Assembly (NCBI GenBank): GCA_964484045.1
Contig: CAZAEP010000086.1
Span: 1-9,681 of the forward strand
Source: J134 sp964484045
Lineage (GTDB): Bacteria > Pseudomonadota > Alphaproteobacteria > Sphingomonadales > Rhodothalassiaceae
DNA length: 9,681 bases
Reading direction: 5' to 3'
The notes under the pieces: generated by a model
The model's database searches: none
What the model saw: the letters and a program-made list of their open reading frames with translations, nothing else
Told to the model about the DNA's origin: nothing
Shown: positions 1-6,903 of the stretch, in pieces
How the letters are laid out: every line of letters begins with the position of its first letter
Numbering within the stretch: the first letter of the stretch is position 1
Made by a program: the position numbers and the translations under genes

Positions 1-455
1 ACCGCATCTACGGCTGCGACGACTGTCTCGCCGTCTGCCCGTGGAACAAGTTCGCGCGCCGGGCCCGGGAAGCGGCCTTTCACGCCCGCGAGGAGCTCAA
101 GGCGCCCGAACTCGCTCATCTCGCCGGCCTCGACGACGCCGCTTTCCGCGCGCTTTTCACGAAATCGCCGATCAAGCGCACGGGGCGCGACCGCTTTGTG
201 CGCAATGTTCTGATCGCGATCGGCAATTCGGGCCGCACGGCGTTTCTGCCGACGGTGCGGGAACGGCTCGCGGACGCCTCGCCTCTCGTGCGCGCGATGG
301 CGGTGTGGGCGCTCGGGCGCCTGGCGCCGTCCGAAGCGCGGCGGCTGCGCTCACGCCATCTGCGGCGGGAGTCCGACCCTGCGGTGCGCGCGGAATGGGC
401 GACGCTCGACGCGGCGCCGGCGCGGCGCTCAGAAGCGGCGCAGCAGGCGCCGTAG
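1..455 (+). CDS. queG: Epoxyqueuosine reductase QueG, C-terminal part (5' end outside window)
   Basis: QueG reduces epoxyqueuosine to queuosine in the anticodon of GUN tRNAs, using cobalamin and two [4Fe-4S] clusters in the cytoplasm. About 150 codons are present, with the first full codon at base 3 and a TAG stop at 453-455. The visible protein opens with GCDDCLAVCPWNK, the typical end of the second cluster motif (C-x2-C-x3-C-P, visible residues 5, 8 and 12). After a linker it continues with two HEAT-like helical repeats (around VRNVLIAIGNSG and LVRAMAVWALGRL), the known C-terminal domain of QueG that contacts tRNA. The cobalamin-binding and catalytic domain lies outside the window. The 3' end overlaps the 3' end of the opposite-strand DUF4175 gene by 27 bases. 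The family call is firm; nothing can be said about its promoter. Confidence 0.95.
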   Translation, partial: RIYGCDDCLAVCPWNKFARRAREAAFHAREELKAPELAHLAGLDDAAFRALFTKSPIKRTGRDRFVRNVLIAIGNSGRTAFLPTVRERLADASPLVRAMAVWALGRLAPSEARRLRSRHLRRESDPAVRAEWATLDAAPARRSEAAQQAP

Positions 456-2834
456 ATAGCTGCGTTCCTCGTCCGACAGGTTCGGATCGGAGATGCGTTT
501 GCGCAATTCGTCGAGAATGCGCCGGGCGGCGCGCATGCCGGCCTTGTCGGGCAGCAGATAGTCGCGGGTGGAGAGCCCGGGGCGCGGCCGGCCCAGGGGA
601 TCCATGGCGCCCATTCCGGGCATCGAGGCCATGGCCTTGGAGACCATCTCTCCGAGCGCCCGCGCGGCATCGGAGAGCGCCTGCACGGCTTCCGCCTGCC
701 GCCGGATGGCGGCGGGGCCGGCATTCTTCGCAAGCGCGCCCGCCGCCCCCTCCATGGCCGTTTGCGCATCGCCGAGCGACGGCGGCGCCTTGACGCCATT
801 GTCTCCGAGATCACGCCGGACGCCGGAGAGCGCCCGCTCGAGCGCCTGCTGCGCGTCGCCAAGCGCGGAAAAATCGCGCGGCGGCGACCCGCGACGGCCC
901 AGCAGCCGGTTGAACAGCGCCTGCCGGCCGGTGTCGTTGAGGAGGTCGCGTTGCGCCTGCTCGAGCTTGTCGAGCGCCTGCCGGGCGCGGCTCGCCGCCA
1001 TCATCCTCCGGTAATCCTCCGCCGACAGCGTGCCGGTGCCGGCGTTCTCCATGATCTCGCGCAGCCGGGCGAGCAGTCGCCGCGCCGCCTCGGTCTCCCC
1101 GGCGGCCGCGAGATCGCGCATCTGCCGGATCATGTCCTGCAGCAGATCGGCGCCGACGACGGTCATCTCGCCGGCCCGGCTCTGCGCCATCTGCGGCGCC
1201 AGTTCGTCCTGCTCGCGCCCCAGTTGGGCGAGAAAGTTCCGCATCATGCGGGCCAGCGCCTCGGCGGCGGCGGCGACGTCCTGCGGTTCGCCCGAAAGCG
1301 CCTCCTCGAAGGCCTCGAGCGCATCGCGCAGCGCGCGCGCGGCCAGCGAGACCTGTCCGTCCTCGAGCCGCAGCGCGGTGTCCCACAGCATCGCCGTGAC
1401 TTCGTCGACCGCCGCGGGATCGTCGTCCTCGATGAGTCGCCAGAAGCTGCTGCGCAGGGCGGCAAAGACCTTGAGATCGCCGTCATAGGCGTCGACATCG
1501 CGCGAGATCGTGTCGATCCGCTCGGCGGCGCGGTCGCGCCTGTCGGGAGCCCGCAGGAGACTCTTGCGCACGGCGACGAGCGCTTTCGCCACCGGATGCG
1601 TGAAGACCCGCTCCGGCAGGCGAAGGACGACCGGCTCGCTCGCCGCCTCCTGCCCGAGAGCGTCCTGCGCTCTGAGCACGGCGGTGACCTCGCTGCCCGC
1701 ATAAGGGTGCGCGGTAAGGTCCTCGTAGGCGGTGAGCTCCACCGGCTCGCCATGGGTCTCGGCGCCGCGCAGGTCGATGCTGAGGGGTGCGCCCGCGGCG
1801 GCGCGGGGGGTCAGCTCGAGACTCGCATCGACGACGCCGTAATCGTCGAAGAGCGTGTAGTCGATGCGCAAGGCGTGGCGCCGGGTCTCGCGCGGCGGCC
1901 GCAAAAAACCGATCACCGGCGGCTGATCGGCGACGATGGTGACGGGCCATGCGGCACGGCGCTGGCGCCCTTGCCGGATCTCGAGCGTGCCGCTTGCATC
2001 GACGGGGGCCGTGAGACGGTAATCGGCGGCGCCGGAACGGCTGAAGCGATGCTCCACCCGACCGAGAACCATGCGCGGCACCTTGCCGCCGCCATGAAGA
2101 CGCGCCATCAGTTGCGCGCCTTGCGGCACGGCGATCGATGGTGCCTGCCGCCCCGGCGTCGGCCCATCGCCGGCGGTGGACAGCACGATCGGGCGCGCCC
2201 CGGTATAGTCGGGGGGCGCGATCCAGGCATCGAGGCGCACCGCCGCGCCGCGATCGGCGAAGGTGGGCACGAAGCCCGCAAGCAGGCGTCGCCCGCTGTC
2301 GCCGCCGGCATGAAGAAGGCCGACGAGAAGCAGCAGCGCGGCCAGCGCGCGCAGCGCGCGCGGGTCCTCGGCGCTCAGGGACAGCCGCGGCGGACCGGGC
2401 CGCAGGGCCCGCGCGCGGGCGGCCATCAGGCGCCGGTGCCGGCGCCACAGCGCGGCTCCCCCGGCGGCCATCGCCGCATGATCGAAGATCGCGTCGAGCG
2501 GCCGATGCGGGGCGCTGTTCTCCGCCTCGAGCCGGCGTCGCACCTCGCCCTCGCGCGGCCATCGCACATGATGCCGGCGCCGCCGGGCCAGAACGGCCGC
2601 GGAAAGGAGAACCGCCACGAGCAGCGCTCCATGGAGTGCCGCGGGCAGCGCTTCCGGGATTCCGAGGAGCGCGGCGCCGGCATAGAAGGCGAGGAGGATT
2701 GCGGCCGGCCACAGGGCGCGCCACAGGCGCTCCAGAACGAGGCTCAGGCGCACGACAAGGAGCCGTCGCCGCATGGCGGCGCGGAGCCGGCTCTCCTCCG
2801 TCGATTTCACCGTCTTCGCCATCCTCGGTCTCAC
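429..2834 (-). CDS. TIGR02302 family / DUF4175 membrane protein, function unknown
   Basis: An 801-residue protein of an alphaproteobacterial family of unknown function. Two hydrophobic segments lie near residues 43-59 and 64-84 and a third near 160-177, followed by a large, probably periplasmic region. Recognisable family stretches are LDAWIAPPDYTG (201-212) and LFDDYGVV (328-335). The C-terminal half (about 490-735) is charged, helical and probably coiled-coil, and the protein ends in a conserved-looking tail (ARRILDELRKRISD...YLRRLLRRF). The Gln-rich low-complexity tract often found near the C-terminus of this family is not obvious here. The start shown is GTG, 3 bases after the lysA stop. 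An ATG four codons later (2822) reads MAKTVKSTEESR and is equally possible; neither has a convincing ribosome site. It is last in the argH-lptM-lysA block, which suggests an envelope role but does not prove one. The family call is strong; the function is unknown. Confidence 0.88.
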   Translation of the reverse strand: MRPRMAKTVKSTEESRLRAAMRRRLLVVRLSLVLERLWRALWPAAILLAFYAGAALLGIPEALPAALHGALLVAVLLSAAVLARRRRHHVRWPREGEVRRRLEAENSAPHRPLDAIFDHAAMAAGGAALWRRHRRLMAARARALRPGPPRLSLSAEDPRALRALAALLLLVGLLHAGGDSGRRLLAGFVPTFADRGAAVRLDAWIAPPDYTGARPIVLSTAGDGPTPGRQAPSIAVPQGAQLMARLHGGGKVPRMVLGRVEHRFSRSGAADYRLTAPVDASGTLEIRQGRQRRAAWPVTIVADQPPVIGFLRPPRETRRHALRIDYTLFDDYGVVDASLELTPRAAAGAPLSIDLRGAETHGEPVELTAYEDLTAHPYAGSEVTAVLRAQDALGQEAASEPVVLRLPERVFTHPVAKALVAVRKSLLRAPDRRDRAAERIDTISRDVDAYDGDLKVFAALRSSFWRLIEDDDPAAVDEVTAMLWDTALRLEDGQVSLAARALRDALEAFEEALSGEPQDVAAAAEALARMMRNFLAQLGREQDELAPQMAQSRAGEMTVVGADLLQDMIRQMRDLAAAGETEAARRLLARLREIMENAGTGTLSAEDYRRMMAASRARQALDKLEQAQRDLLNDTGRQALFNRLLGRRGSPPRDFSALGDAQQALERALSGVRRDLGDNGVKAPPSLGDAQTAMEGAAGALAKNAGPAAIRRQAEAVQALSDAARALGEMVSKAMASMPGMGAMDPLGRPRPGLSTRDYLLPDKAGMRAARRILDELRKRISDPNLSDEERSYLRRLLRRF

Positions 2835-2837
2835 CGT

Positions 2838-4130
2838 TCACATGTCGGCGGCCGCAGGTACCGCGTCAAGCCATGGCGGCACGCTCTCATGCGCGAGCAT
2901 GTCCGCGACCTCCACCCGCCGGCGGATGACGGCGAATGCCGCTCCCTTGACCAGCACCTCGGGCACGAGAGGACGGCCATTGTACATGGAAGACATGACC
3001 GCTCCGTAAGCGCCCGCCGAGCGCAGCACCACGAGATCCCCCTCCGCGAGCGGCGGCAAGGGCCGGGCGCGCGCGAACACGTCGCCGCTTTCGCACACCG
3101 GCCCGACCACATCCATCGGCACGTGCGGAACGTCGGGTGCAGGGGCGGCGACCGGCTCGATGCGGTGAAAGGCCTCGTACATGGCGGAGCGCAGCAGGTC
3201 GTTCATCCCGGCATCGAGGATGAGACAGCGGCCGGCGGCACCGTCCTTGACATAGAGGACGCGGGCCAGCAGCACGCCCGCATTGCCGGCGATGAGACGT
3301 CCGGGTTCGGTGATGATCTCGCAGCCGAGCGGCGCCGCCACCGCCTTGACCATGGCGCCGTAGGCGTCCGGCGACGGCGGTGTCGGGTCCGCGGCGTCAT
3401 AGGGAATGCCGAGCCCGCCGCCGAGATCGAGGCGCTCGATCGCATGTCCCGCGGCGCGCAGCTCCCGGACGAGGCCCGCCACGCGATCGAAGGCGGCGCG
3501 GAAGGGGGCGAGCTCGGTGAGCTGTGAACCGATATGAACATCGATGCCGACGACGCGCACTCCCGGCAGCGAGGCGGCGAGACGATAGGCGGCGTGCGCC
3601 CGCTCCCACGGGATGCCGAACTTGGTTTCGGCTCCGCCGGTGGCGATCTTGGCGTGGGTCCGGGCATCGACATCGGGATTGATGCGCAACGCCACCGGCG
3701 CCCGGCGGCCGAGGCGGGTGGCGATGGCGTCGAGCCGCGCGAGCTCGGGCTCGGACTCGACATTGAACTGATGGATGCCCAGCGTCAGCGCCCGCTCCAT
3801 CTCCCCGGCCGTCTTGCCGACTCCGGAAAAGACGATGCGCCGCGGCGGAATGCCGGCCCGCACCGCGCGCTCGAGCTCGCCGCCGCTGACCACGTCCGCC
3901 CCCGCGCCGAGCCGCGCGAGCGTGCCGAGAACCGCGAGATTGGAATTCGCCTTGACCGCAAAGCAGATGACATGCGCGATGCCGGCAAGCGCCGCGTCGA
4001 AGACCCGGTAATGGCGTTCGAGCGTCGCCGTCGAATAGACATAGACCGGCGTCCCCACCGCCGCGGCGATGCGCCCGAGCGGCACATCCTCGGCATGGAG
4101 GGTGCCATTGCGATAGGCGAAATGATCCAC
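2838..4130 (-). CDS. lysA: Diaminopimelate decarboxylase LysA
   Basis: LysA is a PLP enzyme that decarboxylates meso-diaminopimelate to L-lysine, the last step of the DAP pathway, in the cytoplasm. The 430-residue length is normal. Expected motifs are in order: FAVKANSN with the PLP lysine at K60, HIGSQ at 199-203, the glycine-rich LDLGGGLGIPY at 235-244, EPGR at 275-278 (phosphate binding), CESGD at 346-350 (active-site Cys from the partner subunit) and AYGAVMSSMYN at 374-384. The start is GTG at 4130, preceded by TAGGAC about four bases upstream, a good ribosome site; the next in-frame sequence (DHFAYRNGTLHAEDVPL) is the usual family N-terminus. It lies 22 bases after lptM and 3 bases before the DUF4175 gene, so it is probably co-transcribed from upstream of argH. 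No lysine riboswitch is seen. Confidence 0.97.
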   Translation of the reverse strand: MDHFAYRNGTLHAEDVPLGRIAAAVGTPVYVYSTATLERHYRVFDAALAGIAHVICFAVKANSNLAVLGTLARLGAGADVVSGGELERAVRAGIPPRRIVFSGVGKTAGEMERALTLGIHQFNVESEPELARLDAIATRLGRRAPVALRINPDVDARTHAKIATGGAETKFGIPWERAHAAYRLAASLPGVRVVGIDVHIGSQLTELAPFRAAFDRVAGLVRELRAAGHAIERLDLGGGLGIPYDAADPTPPSPDAYGAMVKAVAAPLGCEIITEPGRLIAGNAGVLLARVLYVKDGAAGRCLILDAGMNDLLRSAMYEAFHRIEPVAAPAPDVPHVPMDVVGPVCESGDVFARARPLPPLAEGDLVVLRSAGAYGAVMSSMYNGRPLVPEVLVKGAAFAVIRRRVEVADMLAHESVPPWLDAVPAAADM

Positions 4131-4152
4131 GCGTCCTACTCGACCTCGCCGT

Positions 4153-4299
4153 CTATCCGTGCCCGATCTCTTCCTTGCCGATCTTCTCCAGCCGCGGGTC
4201 GGGCGCGGCGCCGTTGGGAGGCACGATGTCGCCCCGCCGCCCGCAGGCGCCGAGCAACACCGTCATCAGACACAGCAGGAGAATGCCGATCCGCATCAT
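4153..4299 (-). CDS. lptM: Small lipoprotein of the LptM (YifL) type
   Basis: A 48-residue lipoprotein. The N-terminus MMRIGILLLCLMTVLLGAC is a lipoprotein signal with the lipobox LGAC and lipidated Cys at 19. The mature protein begins CGRRGDIVPPNG, matching the short Cys-Gly-x-x-Gly...Pro-Pro signature of the LptM/YifL family. E. coli LptM assists assembly and oxidative maturation of the LptD LPS translocon in the outer membrane; that role is inferred here from family membership. The first ATG (4299) overlaps the argH TGA as ATGA, and AGGAAGAG lies about 7 bases upstream, so translational coupling to argH is likely. A second ATG follows at once at 4296. Apart from the signature the mature part is short and unconserved, so the family assignment rests on the lipobox, the CG..GD motif and the position beside lysA. 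Confidence 0.87.
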   Translation of the reverse strand: MMRIGILLLCLMTVLLGACGRRGDIVPPNGAAPDPRLEKIGKEEIGHG

Positions 4300-5726
4300 T
4301 CGAGCTCTTCCTTCGCCCGCGCAATCGCCGCGCGCACCCGCTCCGGCGCCGTCCCGCCGAAACTGTTGCGGCTTCTCACCGAATGCGCGGGGCTCAGCAC
4401 CGAGTATATGTCGACGGTGATGCGCGGGTCCACAGCGGTCATGTCCTCGAGCGGCAACGCCTCGAGCGGCACGCCGCGTTCGGCGGCGCGGGCGACGATG
4501 CGCCCGGTCACGCGATGCGCCTCGCGAAACGGCAGGCCGGCGACGCGCACCAGCCAGTCGGCAAGATCGGTGGCGGTGGCATAGTCGGCGCCCGCGGCGG
4601 CGGCCATGCGGTCGCGATCGACCTCCAGATCGGTGATCATGCCGCTCATGGCGGCGAGCGCGAGCATGACCGCCTCGGTGGCCTCGAAGACCGGCGCCTT
4701 GTCCTCCTGCATGTCCTTGGAATAGGCGAGCGGCAGTCCCTTCATCACCGTCATCAGCGAGGCGAGGGCGGCGAAGACGCGGCCGAGCTTGGCGCGCACC
4801 AGCTCGGCGGCGTCGGGATTGCGCTTCTGCGGCATGATCGAGGAGCCGGTGGAAAAGGCGTCCGAGAGGCGCACGAAGCCGAAACCGCGGCTGGTCCAGA
4901 GAACGATCTCCTCGCCGAGCCGCGACAGGTGCATGGCGACGAGCGACAGCGCGCCCAGATATTCGAGCGCGAAATCGCGATCCGAGACGGCGTCGAGCGA
5001 ATTGCGCATCGGGGCGTCGAAGCCGAGCTCGCGGGCCGTCATCTCGCGATCGACCGGAAAGGAGGTGCCGGCGAGCGCCGCCGCGCCGAGCGGGCACTCG
5101 TTGAGCCGCGCCCGGCAGTCGCGCAGGCGCCCGCGATCGCGCCGGGCCATCTCGTAATAGGCCATCAGATGATGCCCGAAGGTAACCGGCTGCGCGCTCT
5201 GCAGATGGGTGAAACCGGGCATCAGCGTGTCCGCATGCTCCTCGGCGCGGGCGAGGAGACGGCGCTGGAAATCCCGCAGCGCGGCATCGACCCCGTCGAT
5301 CGCCGCGCGCACCCACAGGCGGAAGTCGGTTGCCACCTGGTCATTGCGCGAGCGTGCGGTATGCAACCGTCCCGCCGCCGGGCCGATGAGTTCGGCAAGA
5401 CGCGCCTCGACATGCATGTGGATGTCCTCGAGCGCGGGATCGAACGCCATTTCGCCGGCGGCGATCTCCTTCTCGATGCGATCGAGCCCGTCGAGAATGG
5501 CCCGCGCGTCGGCATCGCCGAGGATGCCCCGCCGGGCGAGCATGCGGCAGTGCGCGCGCGAGGCCGCGATGTCCTCGCGGTAGAGATGCCGGTCGACATC
5601 GATCGAGGCGTTGATGCGCTGCATGACCGCCGCCGGCGCCGTGGCGAAGCGCCCCCCCCAGAGGCGATTGGCGGCCTCTGCCTTTTTTTCTCCCGAATTC
5701 TGGTTTTTGTTGGACTTCTTGCTCAT
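4296..5726 (-). CDS. argH: Argininosuccinate lyase ArgH
   Basis: ArgH splits argininosuccinate into arginine and fumarate, the last step of arginine synthesis, as a cytoplasmic homotetramer of the fumarase/aspartase superfamily. From ATG 5726 it is 476 residues, normal for the family. Motifs: NRLWGGRF at 20-27, LHTARSRNDQ at 121-130, THLQSAQP at 173-180 (catalytic His174) and the signature loop GSSIMPQKRNP at 294-304 carrying the catalytic serine. The open frame continues upstream to 5816, but that extension is Arg/Pro/Ser-rich and antisense to the tlpA start, so I reject it. GAGAGGA lies about 12 bases before the ATG, a loose ribosome site. The first 19 residues (KKSNKNQNSGEKK) form an AT-richer hydrophilic lead absent from many homologues. 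It heads the argH-lptM-lysA-DUF4175 block and diverges from tlpA across only 20 bases, so its promoter must overlap the 5' part of tlpA. Confidence 0.97.
   Translation of the reverse strand: MSKKSNKNQNSGEKKAEAANRLWGGRFATAPAAVMQRINASIDVDRHLYREDIAASRAHCRMLARRGILGDADARAILDGLDRIEKEIAAGEMAFDPALEDIHMHVEARLAELIGPAAGRLHTARSRNDQVATDFRLWVRAAIDGVDAALRDFQRRLLARAEEHADTLMPGFTHLQSAQPVTFGHHLMAYYEMARRDRGRLRDCRARLNECPLGAAALAGTSFPVDREMTARELGFDAPMRNSLDAVSDRDFALEYLGALSLVAMHLSRLGEEIVLWTSRGFGFVRLSDAFSTGSSIMPQKRNPDAAELVRAKLGRVFAALASLMTVMKGLPLAYSKDMQEDKAPVFEATEAVMLALAAMSGMITDLEVDRDRMAAAAGADYATATDLADWLVRVAGLPFREAHRVTGRIVARAAERGVPLEALPLEDMTAVDPRITVDIYSVLSPAHSVRSRNSFGGTAPERVRAAIARAKEELE
5652..5690 (-). other. A-AAA-AAG heptamer, 7-bp stem-loop and G8 run near the argH start
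   Basis: Codons 13-15 of argH read GAA AAA AAG, giving the heptamer A AAA AAG in the reading phase of the E. coli dnaX -1 frameshift site. One base later comes a perfect inverted repeat CAGAGGC / GCCTCTG (5680-5674 and 5665-5659, loop of 8). A run of eight G on the coding strand (5659-5652) overlaps the repeat's last base. GGGAG lies just upstream. The elements are seen directly. Any frameshifting or slippage is speculative, because the 1-base spacer is shorter than in known sites, and the -1 frame is simply open down to 5341 as is common at this GC content. Confidence 0.3.
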
Positions 5727-5746
5727 GGACCGGAAAAATCCTCTCG

Positions 5747-6355
5747 ATGAAGAACGCGCGCATCCTCTCCGCCGGCCTGGCGATCCTGCTTCTCGTCGCG
5801 GCGGGCTGGGCAGCATATGAGAAGTGGGGCGGCGGCGAAAGCATCTCCGCGCCCTCGGGTCCGGGCGGGCTGTCGGAAGAGCTGCTCAAGGGCCCGATGG
5901 CGGTCTTCGAGATTTGGCCCGAGCCGCGACCGCTGCCGCAGGACATGGTTTTCGAGAGTGCCGACGGCCCGGTCCGTCTCGCCGATTTCCGGGGCCGGGT
6001 TCTGCTCGTCAATCTGTGGGCCACATGGTGCGCGCCCTGCATCGAGGAGCTGCCGACACTGGACGGATTGCAGAGCGAATTCGGCGGCCCGGATTTCCGC
6101 GTCCTGCCGATCTCGCTCGACCGCGCGCCGGTCGAGACGGCGCAGGCCGCGCTGGAGACGTTCGGCGTTTCGCACCTGCGGACCATCGCCGATCGCAAAA
6201 TGGCCGCGATGGGAGGGCTCGGCATCACGGGACTGCCGACGACCCTTCTCGTCGACCGCCAGGGCCGCGAGATCGGCCGCTATGTCGGGCCCGCCGACTG
6301 GTCGAGCCCGGAAGCCGCGGCGCTCGTTCGCGCCGCCATCAAGGGAGGCGCCTGA
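5747..6355 (+). CDS. tlpA: TlpA-family membrane-anchored thiol:disulfide oxidoreductase
   Basis: A 202-residue thioredoxin-fold protein of the TlpA/ResA group. These act in the periplasm, usually keeping cysteines reduced for cytochrome c or cytochrome oxidase maturation. One N-terminal hydrophobic segment (about 5-24) with few positive charges before it fits an uncleaved anchor. A poorly conserved linker follows, then the thioredoxin domain from about 66: LLVNLWATWCAPCIEELP with the WCAPC active site (Cys95, Cys98), SLDR near 123-126, and the cis-proline loop GITGLPTT (Pro164), followed by LLVDRQGREIGRYVG. The ATG at 5747 is chosen because the anchor starts there; no clear ribosome site precedes it. 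It diverges from argH by 20 bases. The exact partner (CcmG-like, Cox-related or other) cannot be decided from sequence. Confidence 0.92.
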   Translation: MKNARILSAGLAILLLVAAGWAAYEKWGGGESISAPSGPGGLSEELLKGPMAVFEIWPEPRPLPQDMVFESADGPVRLADFRGRVLLVNLWATWCAPCIEELPTLDGLQSEFGGPDFRVLPISLDRAPVETAQAALETFGVSHLRTIADRKMAAMGGLGITGLPTTLLVDRQGREIGRYVGPADWSSPEAAALVRAAIKGGA

Positions 6356-6453
6356 GTCCCGGTACCACGTGCTCGTCCGTTATCGCTTCGTCCGTGCGGC
6401 AGGCATGTCCCAAGATGCGGGCCGACTGACGAGCGGGACCAGGTTCCGTTCCG

Positions 6454-6479
6454 GCGACGGCGCGATGTCGTCGCTTTCT
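6454..6479 (+). terminator. Weak stem-loop between tlpA and the DUF4168 gene
   Basis: The 148-base gap after tlpA contains an inverted repeat GCGACG (6454-6459) / CGTCGC (6469-6474) with a 9-base loop, followed by TTTCT. The stem is short and the T run poor, so it could be a weak terminator or attenuator of tlpA, or chance. I see no other convincing element in 6356-6503 apart from AAAAGGA before the next gene. Confidence 0.2.
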
Positions 6480-6503
6480 CATGACAGAAAAGGATCTCTT
6501 TCC

Positions 6504-6896
6504 ATGACCCTGATTCGACATTCGCTCGGCCTTCTGGCCGCGCTCACCCTCTTCGCCTTCGCCGCTGCGAGCCAGGCGCAGGAGGCAAGCCCCGACGCCG
6601 CCGCCTTCTCGGAGGCCAAGCTCGAGGCCTTCGCCAATGCGGCGGTCAATGTCAGCCACGTGATGCGCGCCTGGCGCGGCAAGATGCAGAGTGCGCAGAG
6701 CGAGGACGAGCAGACCGCGATGCTCGAGAAGGCCAATCAGGAGATCGAACAGGCGATCGCCGCCACCGACGGGATCACGCTCGACGAATATCAGGCGATC
6801 GCCGCCACGGCGCAGAAAGACCCGGCGTTTGCCGAAAAGCTGAAGACGCGGGTGCTGGCCAAGCTCCGCGCCGCCGCCGCGCCGCCGCAGGAATGA
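6504..6896 (+). CDS. Exported DUF4168 domain protein
   Basis: A 130-residue small secreted protein. Residues 1-26 form a signal peptide (positive start TLIRHS, hydrophobic core LGLLAALTLFAFAAA, likely cleavage after SQA or AQA). The mature part is a helical DUF4168 domain: SEAKLEAFANAAVNVSHVMR (36-55), an acidic Gln-rich helix with MLEKANQEIEQAI (73-85), then GITLDEYQAIAATAQKDPAF (90-109), which is the most typical part of the family. The tail is Ala/Pro-rich. The function of DUF4168 is unknown; members are exported, and a periplasmic or surface location is inferred. The ATG at 6504 follows AAAAGGA by about ten bases. It is 148 bases after tlpA, so it may have its own promoter, and it ends 7 bases before the trkH stop on the other strand. 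Confidence 0.85.
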   Translation: MTLIRHSLGLLAALTLFAFAAASQAQEASPDAAAFSEAKLEAFANAAVNVSHVMRAWRGKMQSAQSEDEQTAMLEKANQEIEQAIAATDGITLDEYQAIAATAQKDPAFAEKLKTRVLAKLRAAAAPPQE

Positions 6897-6903
6897 CCGG
6901 CGC

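Noticed and set aside
116..862. Minus-strand open frame over queG and the end of the DUF4175 gene
   Set aside because: It is out of frame with DUF4175 and antisense to queG, with Arg/Ser/Pro-rich translation and no family features.
762..3527. 921-codon open frame on the + strand
   Set aside because: It is antisense to DUF4175 and lysA, both of which have family motifs. Its translation is Arg/Gly/His-rich without domains. Long antisense frames are expected at this GC content.
3534..5750. 738-codon open frame on the + strand
   Set aside because: It is antisense to lysA, lptM and argH, and its composition (Arg, His, Asp, Gly) is that of a shadow frame without motifs.
5727..5816. 30-residue N-terminal extension of argH
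   Set aside because: The extension is antisense to the tlpA anchor, Arg/Ser/Pro-rich and unlike ArgH proteins. ATG 5726 gives a normal length.
5341..6228. 295-codon minus-strand frame across tlpA and argH
   Set aside because: It is an alternative frame of argH and antisense to tlpA, with no protein-like composition. It matters only as the -1 frame of the slippery site.
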